A stretch of 64,000 bases of DNA, from NCBI RefSeq assembly GCF_029029525.1, contig NZ_JAKJSC010000004.1:124001-188000 (forward strand). Reading direction: 5' to 3'. A program made the translations under genes and the position numbers. The notes beneath the pieces were generated by a model, which was given only the letters and a program-made list of their open reading frames with translations, made no database searches and was not told the origin of the DNA. Position 1 is the first letter of the stretch, and each line of letters opens with the position of its first letter. This DNA is from Labilibaculum sp. DW002 (GTDB lineage Bacteria; Bacteroidota; Bacteroidia; Bacteroidales; Marinifilaceae). This document shows, in pieces, positions 45,689 through 54,863 of the stretch.

Positions 45689-47845
45689 ATGAAGACAAAG
45701 TACGACTATAGAATTGCGGCCTTGAAAGAAAGGAAACTGAATCAAACTGATAATAAGATTCAAGTTGAAGGTTTGTTGGATGAGGATGATTATGGAAGAA
45801 TTGTACCACCTAAAGAGGGCGCTTGGGAAATTATACCTAACCATGAAGATGGTTCATTTTATGGCGTAAAAGCTTGGACTGATAACTTCTGTGATTTGAT
45901 GCAAAAGCATCCAACCTACGTTGATCCTAATGATGCATTTGCAGGAAGATGGATGTACTTCATGTCTAAAATGAGACCAAATCTATTTAATCCTGATTAT
46001 TCTTACGATCACTTAAAGCCAGAAATTGAAAAGTACAATATTATAGATGGTATTGGTTTTGATGCTCATTTTGCACCTGATTACGAGTTAGGATTACAAT
46101 TAGGATGGGGTGGTATTCTTAATAAAATTAGGAAATATAGAGATTTAAATGCCAAAGATGAAGAAACTAGATTGTTTTATGATTCTCATGAACGAGCTGT
46201 ACTAAGCATTCAGGTTTGGATCAAAAATACAATTGAAGAAATAAAAAGAAAGCTTCAGCTTGAGAAAGATGAGGCATTAAAGGCAAATCTTGAAGAAATG
46301 CTTGTAGTAAATCAAAATGTATTAAATGATGCTCCACAAACATTCAGAGAAGCTTGCCAATGGATGATTTGGTATCACCTTTCTTCAAGAACCTACAATC
46401 GTGATGGTGCAGGCGGACAGTTAGATACGCTTTTGTATCCATTTTATTTGAAAGATAAAGAGGAAGGAATTCTCGATGATGAAGCTGCAATTTATCAGCT
46501 TGCATGTTTCTTAATAAATGACCCTATTTATTGGCAAATGGGAGGACCAGATGGTAAAGGTGGTGATATGACAAATCATCTTTCTTATTTGATTCTAGAA
46601 GCTGGTGATAAGGTGAATACTTCGCTGAATTTAACCATTCGTGTTCATGATAAGTTAGATCAGAATTTTTTGAGAAAATCAGTTGAACTTCTGATTAAAA
46701 ATAAGAATGCATGGCCTCGTTATTCAGGAGATAAAGCGCTTGTAGAAGGTTATATGAAGAATGGTTACGAAGAGGAATCAGCTAGAAAGAGAATTGCTGT
46801 AGGTTGCAATTGGATGTCTCTTCCCGGATTGGAATATACCATGAATGATTTGGTGAAAATCAATGTTGGTAGAGTTTTTCAAGTGGCATATAATGAAATG
46901 TTGGAGGGTGGATTTGAAAATGCTTCAACGGAGAAATTGTATTCTATTTTTAATAAACATTTAATTCGTGGAGTAAAAGTTACTGCTGATTGTATTCGAT
47001 TTCAATTGGAACATCAAAGATATAATGAGCCTGAGTTATTATTGAACTTACTAAGTTACGGTCCTTTAGAAAAAGGATTGGATGCAAGTGCAGGTGGAGC
47101 GGAATATTATAATCTTGCAATTGATGGAGCTGGATTGGCAACAATTGCAGATTCGTTTGCAGCATTAGAGCAAAGAATTGAGGATGAAGGAAAAATTACT
47201 TGGGAAGAATTGGATTATCATTTGAAAGGCAATTGGGACGGAACTGATGGAGAGAGAATTCGTCAGTTAATGAATCGAAGCGATCGTTATGGTCAGGTTG
47301 ATTCACGTGGAGATATTTGGGCGAAAAAGATTTCTAAAGAGTTTACCACTTTGGTAAAAAATGAATCTGATATGGAAAAAGGACATTGTTTTATTCCGGG
47401 TTGGTTTTCATGGGCAAATACAGTTGGTTTAGGTCAAGCTCTTGAGGCAACACCTAATGGTAGATTTGCCAAAGCGCCAATTTCTCACGGTGCAAATCCA
47501 CACCCCGGATTTTCAAATGATGGAGCAGCAACAAGTATGGCTAAGTCGATTGCTCAAATTCAACCAGGTTATGGAAATACTGCGCCAATGCAATTAGAGT
47601 TAGACTTGTCCATGGCAAAAGGTGATCAGGTAGATAATTTTATTGCCTTAATTAAGACACACTTCAAGCTAGGGGGAACATTGATTAATGTGAACATTGT
47701 AGATCAGAAGAAAATATTAGCGGCTCACAAAAATCCTTCTCAGTATCCCGATTTAGTAGTTCGTATTACTGGATTTACAGCATATTTTGCAATGCTAACA
47801 CCTGAATTTAGACAGTTGGTTGTCGATCGTATTATAGAGAATTAA
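45689..47845 (+). CDS. Glycyl radical enzyme (PFL-like superfamily), unknown substrate
   Basis: A 718-residue anaerobic radical enzyme. The glycyl radical loop is RITGFTAYF with Gly695, 24 residues from the C-terminus as expected. The catalytic cysteine loop is AVGCNWMSLPG with Cys373. In the known dehydratase, lyase and decarboxylase families this loop reads GCVE, the Glu acting as base; here that position is Trp. It also lacks the Cys-Cys pair of pyruvate formate-lyase. Neighbours are its activase, a cupin-like protein, a sugar porter and a GH92 mannosidase, suggesting a sugar-derived substrate. The family is clear; the reaction cannot be named. Confidence 0.9.
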   Translation: MKTKYDYRIAALKERKLNQTDNKIQVEGLLDEDDYGRIVPPKEGAWEIIPNHEDGSFYGVKAWTDNFCDLMQKHPTYVDPNDAFAGRWMYFMSKMRPNLFNPDYSYDHLKPEIEKYNIIDGIGFDAHFAPDYELGLQLGWGGILNKIRKYRDLNAKDEETRLFYDSHERAVLSIQVWIKNTIEEIKRKLQLEKDEALKANLEEMLVVNQNVLNDAPQTFREACQWMIWYHLSSRTYNRDGAGGQLDTLLYPFYLKDKEEGILDDEAAIYQLACFLINDPIYWQMGGPDGKGGDMTNHLSYLILEAGDKVNTSLNLTIRVHDKLDQNFLRKSVELLIKNKNAWPRYSGDKALVEGYMKNGYEEESARKRIAVGCNWMSLPGLEYTMNDLVKINVGRVFQVAYNEMLEGGFENASTEKLYSIFNKHLIRGVKVTADCIRFQLEHQRYNEPELLLNLLSYGPLEKGLDASAGGAEYYNLAIDGAGLATIADSFAALEQRIEDEGKITWEELDYHLKGNWDGTDGERIRQLMNRSDRYGQVDSRGDIWAKKISKEFTTLVKNESDMEKGHCFIPGWFSWANTVGLGQALEATPNGRFAKAPISHGANPHPGFSNDGAATSMAKSIAQIQPGYGNTAPMQLELDLSMAKGDQVDNFIALIKTHFKLGGTLINVNIVDQKKILAAHKNPSQYPDLVVRITGFTAYFAMLTPEFRQLVVDRIIEN

Positions 47846-47846
47846 G

Positions 47847-48299
47847 ATGAAAGACATAAAATTAATGCAAGAATACAGACATAAGGGAGAAGGTTTTTCT
47901 CCCCTGTATATTAGTGGTGAATGGCAGGTCGCTCAAATTAATTACATCCAAAATCAAGAAATTGGTAATATAAAAAGCCTTGATATACATTTTAAGACCG
48001 ATGAACTATTTGTACTTTTAAAAGGAAGTGCCATATTGATTGCCGCGGAAAGAAAAGATAACAATTTTGTTTCTTATGAAATGACTTTTATGAAAGAAGG
48101 AATTGTGTATAATATACCTAAAATGGTTTGGCACAATATTGCTTTGCTCGAAGATGCCGAAGTATTGATTTTTGAAGATAAGAACAGCCATTTGGGAGAA
48201 TATGAAATTGTAAATCTTAGCATGGATGAACACATTAAATTGACCCAAAAACTTAAAAAAACTTTATTCGATAATACCCAAGTCGGAATAACTAAATAA
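47847..48299 (+). CDS. Cupin-like small protein of the GRE operon
   Basis: A 150-residue cytoplasmic protein beginning 1 bp after the GRE stop. Two stretches resemble cupin motifs: SLDIHFKTDELFVLLKGSA (motif 1, H...E...G) and GIVYNIPKMVWHNIAL (motif 2, G...P...H...N). They give His and Glu residues that could bind a metal. It could be an isomerase, epimerase or sugar-binding accessory acting on the GRE substrate or product; this is inference from position. I know no named family for it. Confidence 0.7.
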   Translation: MKDIKLMQEYRHKGEGFSPLYISGEWQVAQINYIQNQEIGNIKSLDIHFKTDELFVLLKGSAILIAAERKDNNFVSYEMTFMKEGIVYNIPKMVWHNIALLEDAEVLIFEDKNSHLGEYEIVNLSMDEHIKLTQKLKKTLFDNTQVGITK

Positions 48300-48319
48300 G
48301 ACCCAACAATAACAAAACT

Positions 48320-49723
48320 ATGACATCTCGAACTCAAAAAACAAACAAAACTTACTTGCTATTTATAGCATTAGCTGCCGCTTTTGGTGGTTTTCTATTT
48401 GGTTATGATACCGCAGTGATTTCCGGTACCATAGGATTCGTTAAAGATAAATTTGCACTGGATACGGTAATGGAAGGCTGGTTCGTTAGCTCTGCTTTGG
48501 TTGGCTGTATCGTTGGTGTTGCTTTTGCAGGTGAACTATCCGATCGCTTTGGAAGAAAAAAATCCTTGATCGCATCTGGTTTACTTTTTTCAATATCAGC
48601 AATTGGATGTGCCGTATGTGGGAGTCATACCGAATTGATTATTTACCGTTTGGTAGGTGGTTTGGGGGTTGGAATCGCTTCAATGTTATCACCTCTATAC
48701 ATTTCAGAAGTATCTCCTGCAAATGTTAGAGGACGAATGGTTGCATTATATCAATTCGCAATTACCCTTGGTATCCTTTGTGCTTATTTTGCGAATGCTT
48801 TATTATTAGGTGGAGGAGAATCAAGTGTTTCTTTTGCAGAGGGAAGCTTACTACATACCGTTTTTGTGAGTGAAGTTTGGCGTTCAATGTTTGGTAGTGA
48901 GGTTATTCCTGCACTTCTTTTCTTTGCAGCTATGTTTGTAGTACCTGAGAGTCCAAGATGGTACGCATCTAAGAACAGAAATGAAGAAGCTGGTGCTGTA
49001 TTAGCGAAAATTAATGGCGCCGAGGTAGCAAAAAAAGAATTGAAGTCGATTAAAAATGCGATAGAGAAAGAGGGCGAAAGCTCATGGTCTATGCTTTTGC
49101 AACCAGGAATTAGAATTGCTGTATTTGTAGGTGTTGCTTTGGCTCTTTTGTCACAGTTTACAGGAATTAACGCAATCATTTATTACGGACCTAGAATTAT
49201 GGAAGAAGCAGGTCTGCAATTGAGCGATGCGCTAGGTGGTCAGGTTGTGATTGGTGCTGTAAATGTGCTTGCAACGGTTTATGCAATCATGAAAATTGAT
49301 CAATTTGGACGTAAGAATCTAATGAAAGGTGGAATTATTGGAATGTTCATTTCTCTAATTGCGGTTGGAACTTTGTTCATTTTGGAAATGACTCAAGGGT
49401 ATTTATTGATAGTTTTCATCTTAACATTCATTATGTCATTTGCTGTTGGATACGGACCGGTTCTTTGGGTATTGTTATCTGAAATTTACCCAACTAAAGT
49501 TAGAGGTAGAGCAATGTCTGTTGCAACGCTCTCGGTTTGGGTAGGAACTGCCGTTATTGGTCAGGTTGTACCTTGGATGTTAGAAACTTTAACTCCTGCA
49601 GGAACATTTTTCATTTTTGCAGTATGTTGTTTACCTGTACCATTTATATTAAAATCGGTACCCGAAACAAAAGGATTGTCTCTGGAAGATATTGAAAGTG
49701 CTTGGGTGAAAGCAAAGGAATAA
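48320..49723 (+). CDS. MFS sugar porter (sugar:H+ symporter family)
   Basis: A 467-residue, 12-helix transporter of the sugar porter family (XylE/GalP/GLUT type). Signatures are GGFLFGYDTAVISG in helix 1, the loop motifs DRFGRKK and PESPRW, QFTGINAIIYYGP in helix 7 and PETKGLSLEDIE at the C-terminus. It should import a free monosaccharide across the inner membrane. It lies 20 bp after the cupin-like gene and 98 bp before a GH92 alpha-mannosidase gene, so mannose or a related hexose is a reasonable guess. Confidence 0.93.
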   Translation: MTSRTQKTNKTYLLFIALAAAFGGFLFGYDTAVISGTIGFVKDKFALDTVMEGWFVSSALVGCIVGVAFAGELSDRFGRKKSLIASGLLFSISAIGCAVCGSHTELIIYRLVGGLGVGIASMLSPLYISEVSPANVRGRMVALYQFAITLGILCAYFANALLLGGGESSVSFAEGSLLHTVFVSEVWRSMFGSEVIPALLFFAAMFVVPESPRWYASKNRNEEAGAVLAKINGAEVAKKELKSIKNAIEKEGESSWSMLLQPGIRIAVFVGVALALLSQFTGINAIIYYGPRIMEEAGLQLSDALGGQVVIGAVNVLATVYAIMKIDQFGRKNLMKGGIIGMFISLIAVGTLFILEMTQGYLLIVFILTFIMSFAVGYGPVLWVLLSEIYPTKVRGRAMSVATLSVWVGTAVIGQVVPWMLETLTPAGTFFIFAVCCLPVPFILKSVPETKGLSLEDIESAWVKAKE

Positions 49724-49820
49724 AAAAAACTACTAAAAAAAAGATATTTTAAATCAGTAAGTTGAGCCTTTAGAAATGGTAAAACGATTTTTAAATAAGA
49801 TAACCTGTAAATCATTATAA

Positions 49821-52448
49821 ATGAAATGTTTTTTTAGAAAATACCTTGTGATAGGTATAGCGTTTATTACCTTTTTTGGGTGCAATACGCAGTCAGGAAA
49901 GAAAGAATCAGTATTAAACTATGTGGATACAAGAGTTGGAACAGCAGCTAGCATTGCTGATATTACCGTAACAGAGGTAGAAGAACCGATGGGCTATGTT
50001 TCACCTATTGTTGGTAATCCATCTGCTTTAACACATTGGACACCACAAACTGCGGTTTTTACGAAGAGAGTAATTACGGTACCAGTACCCTATTGGTACG
50101 ATCAGGAAGCAATTCAAGGCTTTCGTGGAACTCGCTATCCCAATGGAGCAGTTGTAGGAGATTGGGGTGCAATGTGTGTAATGCCAATGACAGGTGAGGT
50201 AAAAATTGGCGCTGAGGATCGCGCATCTAAATTTAGTCATAATACTGAAGTGGCTAAACCACATTACTACGCTGTTCAATTAGATGATTATAATATTAAA
50301 GCTGAATTTACAGCGGCTGCTAAAACAGCATTTTTTCAGTTTACTTTTCCAGAATCAAATCAGTCGTCAATATTAATTGATGGTGTGTTTGTACCGGGAA
50401 ATTATAAAGTAATACCTGAGAGAAATGAAATTGAAGGATACTCAGTTATTGCCGGGCATTTCAAAAATCATTTTGTTGCTAAGTTTGATAAGAAATTCGA
50501 GGTTTATAATGTAGATGTTTTGCCAAATGTAGTTGATGCTAATCTGGTTCCAGAAGGATTCGAAGCTAAATACTATAACAACGATAAGTTGGAAGGAAAA
50601 CCGGATGTACTTGTTAACTATTCGGAATTGAACTACAATTGGCTGAAAGAACCGGCTAAAGGTGTTAAAGCTGACTTCTTTTCGGTTGAATATACAGGAA
50701 TTTTTGTTGCAAGACATACAGGAGAACACAGATTTGAATTAACGACTAAAGATGGTACTCGAATGTACATCAACGATGAAATGGTTATTGATCAGTGGAT
50801 GTATAGAGCAACAGGTACTAATACTCATAAGGTTCACTTAATAAAGGGGCAGAAATACGAAATTCGCATTGAATATTACGATGGATCAAGTACAACAGAG
50901 ATGCAATTACGATGTGCAGAGCCAGTGAAATTAGATCCTAGTCATGGGCCTAAAATGGCACTTAAAGGCGCTGATGGAAATGCAGTATATGTAACTTTTG
51001 CTACCAAAGATCAGGAGAAAGTGAAGATGAAAGTTGCTACTTCCTTAATTGATATTGCACAAGCAAGAGCAAATATGGAAGAAGAATTTCCTGAATTTGA
51101 TTTTAACAAAGCTGTAACGAAAAGTGCTGCCGTATGGGAGAAGGAGTTAAACATGATTCAGGTTGAAGGTACTGAAGATGATAAAGCTATTTTCTACACT
51201 GCCTTAACCAAGTGTTTTGTAAACCCTCGTAATCTAAATGAAGGAGGAAGGTATTTTAGTCCTTTCGATTATAAGGTTCACGAAGGAGAAATGTATACTG
51301 ATTTATCCATTTGGGATACGTTTAGATCTCTGCATCCTCTTTGGGTGATTTTAAAACCTCAGGAAACTACTGATATTATTAACGGAATGTTGAATGCCTA
51401 CAAAGAAGGTGGTTGGATTCCTAAATGGCCAAACCCATGGTATCGTAGCATCATGATGGGAACTCACTCCGATGCAGTAATTGCAGATGCATATGTGAAA
51501 GGAATTAAAGGTTTTGATACAGACTTAGCATTCGAGGCCATGTTGAAAAATGCGAACGTGAAAGGAAATCGTGGATTCTCTGGTCGAGTAGGCATAGATT
51601 ATTTTAATGATATAGGATACGTACCTACCGACATCTTCGGATTTTACGGGGAACCTGTTGCTAGAACACTTGAGTTCTCTTACGATGATTATTGTATTGC
51701 TCAAATGGCAAAAGCTTTGGGTAAAGATGATCAGCATGACGAATTTATGAAACGCTCTAAGCGATACGTAAATGTTTTGGATAAGGAAACGGGTTTAGTT
51801 CGTGGTAAGAAATTGAATGGTGAATGGTTAGCTCCTTACGATAAAAGTATCAGTGTTTGGGCACAGGGAACAGATCATGATACCGAAGTATATTATAAGA
51901 ATCATACCTTATTAGTGCCACATGATGTTCCAGGATTGGCTGAATTTATGGGTGGAAATGAGAAACTAGAAGCTTACCTTGATGAATTTTTTGATAATGA
52001 TATGTATTATGTAGGTGATGAGTTTTCAATGCATGCACCTTACCTATACAATTTCATTGGGACACCTTGGAAAACACAAAAAGTAGTTAGAGATATGCTT
52101 TTTAAGTATTTCTTTAATGATGTTGGAGGACTTCCTGGAAACGACGACTGTGGTCAAGTATCTTCGTGGTATGTATTTGGTGCTATGGGATTCTATCCAG
52201 CATGTCCTGGCGATCCAATTTATCAAATTTGTAGTCCAGTATTGGATAAGGTTTCATTGAACGTGGGTGAAGGAAAAACATTTACTGTTATTGCCAAAAA
52301 TAACTCAAGAGAAAACATGTACATCCAATCGGCAACATTAAATGGCAAGCCATATTCAAAGTGTACATTAGATCATAAAGATTTAGTTGCTGGCGGAGAA
52401 TTGGTATTTGAAATGGGAGCAGAGCCAAATAAAAATTGGGGAATATAG
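49821..52448 (+). CDS. GH92 alpha-mannosidase with inserted PA14 domain, lipoprotein
   Basis: An 875-residue exo-alpha-mannosidase of family GH92 (calcium-dependent, inverting). The lipobox is FFGCNTQ (Cys about residue 17). The N-terminal GH92 domain is interrupted by a PA14-like module (about residues 245-375, starting GFEAKYYNNDKLEG and with GEHRFELTTKDGTRMYIND), which may bind carbohydrate. The catalytic domain shows GTHSDAVIADAYVKG, YSYDD-type sequence (FSYDDYCIAQMAK) and GNDDCGQVSSWYVFGAMGFY. It is probably on the cell surface and feeds the sugar porter upstream. A terminator follows. Confidence 0.93.
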   Translation: MKCFFRKYLVIGIAFITFFGCNTQSGKKESVLNYVDTRVGTAASIADITVTEVEEPMGYVSPIVGNPSALTHWTPQTAVFTKRVITVPVPYWYDQEAIQGFRGTRYPNGAVVGDWGAMCVMPMTGEVKIGAEDRASKFSHNTEVAKPHYYAVQLDDYNIKAEFTAAAKTAFFQFTFPESNQSSILIDGVFVPGNYKVIPERNEIEGYSVIAGHFKNHFVAKFDKKFEVYNVDVLPNVVDANLVPEGFEAKYYNNDKLEGKPDVLVNYSELNYNWLKEPAKGVKADFFSVEYTGIFVARHTGEHRFELTTKDGTRMYINDEMVIDQWMYRATGTNTHKVHLIKGQKYEIRIEYYDGSSTTEMQLRCAEPVKLDPSHGPKMALKGADGNAVYVTFATKDQEKVKMKVATSLIDIAQARANMEEEFPEFDFNKAVTKSAAVWEKELNMIQVEGTEDDKAIFYTALTKCFVNPRNLNEGGRYFSPFDYKVHEGEMYTDLSIWDTFRSLHPLWVILKPQETTDIINGMLNAYKEGGWIPKWPNPWYRSIMMGTHSDAVIADAYVKGIKGFDTDLAFEAMLKNANVKGNRGFSGRVGIDYFNDIGYVPTDIFGFYGEPVARTLEFSYDDYCIAQMAKALGKDDQHDEFMKRSKRYVNVLDKETGLVRGKKLNGEWLAPYDKSISVWAQGTDHDTEVYYKNHTLLVPHDVPGLAEFMGGNEKLEAYLDEFFDNDMYYVGDEFSMHAPYLYNFIGTPWKTQKVVRDMLFKYFFNDVGGLPGNDDCGQVSSWYVFGAMGFYPACPGDPIYQICSPVLDKVSLNVGEGKTFTVIAKNNSRENMYIQSATLNGKPYSKCTLDHKDLVAGGELVFEMGAEPNKNWGI

Positions 52449-52483
52449 ATATTGGAATCTGTTAGAAATTAGATTTTAGTTAG

Positions 52484-52514
52484 GGGGCTGTTTTAGAAAT
52501 ACAGCCCCTTTTTT
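52484..52514 (+). terminator. Terminator after the GH92 gene
   Basis: A perfect 8-bp stem GGGGCTGT/ACAGCCCC with a 9-nt loop and six T. It ends the GRE-transporter-GH92 transcription unit. Confidence 0.92.
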
Positions 52515-52566
52515 ATTTGTTGAATAAAAATTCTATTTTGCTGTGGCTAAATCATCCAATTCAATC

Positions 52567-53400
52567 ATGAAATTTAATCTCGATTCTTTTCTTACAGATT
52601 CAAAAGAGGTCTTTCATCTTGCGCGAGTCACCTTGCGTTCGAAAGACGATATTGAGATGCATACACATGATTATGCAGAGATTTTTTGGATAGAGGAGGG
52701 AGAAGGATTTCATTTGGTTAATGGAGAGAAAGTGAAAATATTTCCGGGTTATTTATGCACGCTTCGTCCTGGTGATGAGCATACCTTTATTGCAAAATCA
52801 GCAACCAAAGGCTTAACAATTACCAATCTTGCTTTTAAAAGTAGCACTCTAGATTATTATAGAGAACGATATTTTCCAGCTACCAATCTTTATTTCTGGA
52901 GTAAAAGTCATTTGCCATTTAGCTTTCGAGTTCCTAAAGAGGAGCTGTGTTTGTTGAGTGGGAAAGCTGATCATATCATCAATCAAACCAAGAACAACAT
53001 TCATTTGGATCGATTGCTCTTGTTTATTTTTGAAATAATAGAACCATCCTACGAGAGTTATGATCCCGAAATGCCTTACTGGCTGCAGTCTGCACTGGAA
53101 AATTACAACTCACCAGTAGTGTTCAAAGAAGGAGTTGATGGTTTTTTATCCATAGCGAATAAATCGCTGGATCATTGCAATCGAATTTTGAAAAAGTATA
53201 CCGGAAAGACCTTAACGGATACCATAAACGAAGCTAAAATTAAGTATGCAGCTCGCTTATTAATTATGACCGATGCTTCTGTAAAGAATATTGCTTCGGA
53301 TTGTGGGTATGGGAATATTGGTTATTTCTATCGCGTGTTTAAAACGCATTATAAAATGTCGCCTAAAGACTATCGAACATACAATAAGCGAATAATATAA
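52567..53400 (+). CDS. AraC family transcriptional regulator with cupin sensor domain
   Basis: A 277-residue cytoplasmic regulator. I use the ATG at 52567 (MKFNLDSFL); an in-frame GTG at 52543 would add eight residues. An AraC-type cupin lies in the N-terminal ~120 residues (MHTHDYAEIFWIEEGEGFHLV, split as HTHDYAEIFWI and GEGFHLV). The C-terminal two-helix-turn-helix AraC domain has NIASDCGYGNIGYFYRVFK. It follows the GH92 gene and terminator and is a candidate regulator of the GRE/mannosidase operon, which is inference from position. Confidence 0.92.
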   Translation: MKFNLDSFLTDSKEVFHLARVTLRSKDDIEMHTHDYAEIFWIEEGEGFHLVNGEKVKIFPGYLCTLRPGDEHTFIAKSATKGLTITNLAFKSSTLDYYRERYFPATNLYFWSKSHLPFSFRVPKEELCLLSGKADHIINQTKNNIHLDRLLLFIFEIIEPSYESYDPEMPYWLQSALENYNSPVVFKEGVDGFLSIANKSLDHCNRILKKYTGKTLTDTINEAKIKYAARLLIMTDASVKNIASDCGYGNIGYFYRVFKTHYKMSPKDYRTYNKRII

Positions 53401-53401
53401 A

Positions 53402-53434
53402 AAAAAGAGCCGAAGATTAATTCGGCTCTTTTTG
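53402..53434. terminator. Bidirectional terminator
   Basis: A perfect stem AAAGAGCCGAA/TTCGGCTCTTT with a 6-nt loop lies between the convergent AraC and peroxiredoxin-like genes. T runs are present on both strands. Confidence 0.9.
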
Positions 53435-53436
53435 TA

Positions 53437-54018
53437 TTATAAATGTTTTAAAATTTCTTCAGCATTCGATCTATTTTTATAATCTGGATCGTACTGCACG
53501 TATTTTACGATGCCGTCTTTTCCAATTACATAGGTCGCTGGCACAGGAAGTATTTGATCACTATTTCCATTAGAGACAGTAAGGTCGATACCGTACTCTT
53601 TGTATTTCTCTACCATTTTTGATGCTAAAACAAAATCAACACCATATTGCTTCATTATTTTGCTATCAACATCGTGTAATACAGAATATTCAGCTTTTGT
53701 CTTTTTTACAGTTTTTTCAACGCTAACAGCAATTTCTGGTGAGATAGCTACTAATCGTGCACCTGCCTCTTTAAATTTAGCCACGTTTTCCTGAAGATGA
53801 GAAAGGTGTTTGTTGCAAAGTGGGCACCATTGTCCGCGATAGAATACAACAATTAATTGCTCTTTCTCTAGTATGTCATTGCTCGTTACGGTATTTCCAT
53901 TTTGGTCCATTGCTTTAAACATAGGAGCTTTATCACCAACAAGAACACTACTTTCTTTTTTTTGAGCAATACTACTAATACTAAAAAATAGTAATGCAAC
54001 TACTAATATTTGTTTCAT
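53437..54018 (-). CDS. Exported peroxiredoxin/TlpA-like redoxin
   Basis: A 193-residue thioredoxin-fold protein with a signal peptide (MKQILVVALLFFSISSIAQ). The active site is FYRGQWCPLCNKHLSHL, a CPLC motif in an AhpC/TSA-type context. No obvious second resolving cysteine lies further on. It likely acts as a periplasmic peroxidase or thiol oxidoreductase. It lies downstream of the OsmC gene on the same strand, about 165 bp away and separated by a terminator. Confidence 0.85.
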   Translation of the reverse strand: MKQILVVALLFFSISSIAQKKESSVLVGDKAPMFKAMDQNGNTVTSNDILEKEQLIVVFYRGQWCPLCNKHLSHLQENVAKFKEAGARLVAISPEIAVSVEKTVKKTKAEYSVLHDVDSKIMKQYGVDFVLASKMVEKYKEYGIDLTVSNGNSDQILPVPATYVIGKDGIVKYVQYDPDYKNRSNAEEILKHL

Positions 54019-54133
54019 TTTTAAGCTGTTTTGTATTTGAATAGAATAAAAGACAAGTTAATCTTTTATTTTAAGTTCCTAAAACAATAAGTCAATTGCA
54101 GTCGTTAAAAAGATGTTAAAACAGAGCTAAAAC

Positions 54134-54166
54134 AAAAAATCCCTTACCAAAAGGCAAGGGATTGAA
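54134..54166 (-). terminator. Terminator of the OsmC gene
   Basis: The stem AATCCCTT/AAGGGATT with a 10-nt loop is followed on the minus strand by six T, about 20 bp after the osmC stop. Confidence 0.85.
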
Positions 54167-54183
54167 ATATTATAAAGTTTTAC

Positions 54184-54597
54184 TTATGCTTTCTGTAATT
54201 TTTCAATTTTGTAAGTTGTGTTTACACCTGCTTGATGGAAAAGAACACCTACAGGACACATTTTTAAAGTTTTTTGTAAACAAGATTCAATCTTCTCATC
54301 ACTAGCTTCCGATTCTACTCTAAGCTCAACTTCAACATCAGTGAAGGTAGGCGCTCCATCTTTTTGAATTCCGGTAGTATCAACTTCAAGAGCAGTAAAA
54401 TCAAATCTCATTTTCTTAGCTACAATATTGAAGATTGTATTTACACAACCTGAGTAACTCATTAAGCAAAGTTCAAATGCAGTTGGACCTAGATCTTGTC
54501 CGCCTTTAGCCTCTGGTAAGTCAATAATGGTTTCATGACCTCTATTATCTGTAATAACTGAAGCTGTTCCTTGTGTCCAAGTTGTTGTTGCTTTCAT
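54184..54597 (-). CDS. OsmC/Ohr family peroxide-detoxifying protein
   Basis: A 137-residue protein of the OsmC superfamily. The two redox cysteines are visible in MSYSGCVNTIF and in KMCPVGVLF, in the usual positions, and the PEAKGGQDLGPTAFEL segment is typical. It would reduce organic hydroperoxides. It is divergent from clpB and shares a 266-bp regulatory region with it. Confidence 0.9.
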   Translation of the reverse strand: MKATTTWTQGTASVITDNRGHETIIDLPEAKGGQDLGPTAFELCLMSYSGCVNTIFNIVAKKMRFDFTALEVDTTGIQKDGAPTFTDVEVELRVESEASDEKIESCLQKTLKMCPVGVLFHQAGVNTTYKIEKLQKA

Positions 54598-54689
54598 CTG
54601 TTTAAATTTTTATATGTTTAATTTTCAGCTTGCAAATATATACAATTATCGACATGTGTCGCTATTATTTTGTTTGTTTATCAACATGT

Positions 54690-54818
54690 CTGAAATTATT
54701 TCAGATAAATCACAGGTAATATGTCAAATTGACTTGCTTTAAGTGGCTGTGTAAGACATAATTTCAGGTTTAATGATAAACTCAGTGATTGGCAGATTAT
54801 TTGACAGCATAATTTCAG
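54690..54818. promoter_or_regulatory. Repeated CTGAAAT/ATTTCAG elements between osmC and clpB
   Basis: The inverted repeat CTGAAATTATTTCAG (54690-54704) is followed by two more half-sites, ATTTCAG at 54761-54767 and 54812-54818, each preceded by CATA. Half-site spacing is 63 and 51 bp, near whole helical turns. A shared stress-regulator operator is plausible; no regulator is identified. Confidence 0.45.
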
Positions 54819-54863
54819 ACGATAGGTTAATCCTTACGTGGATGTTATCGAAAAATTAAGAAT

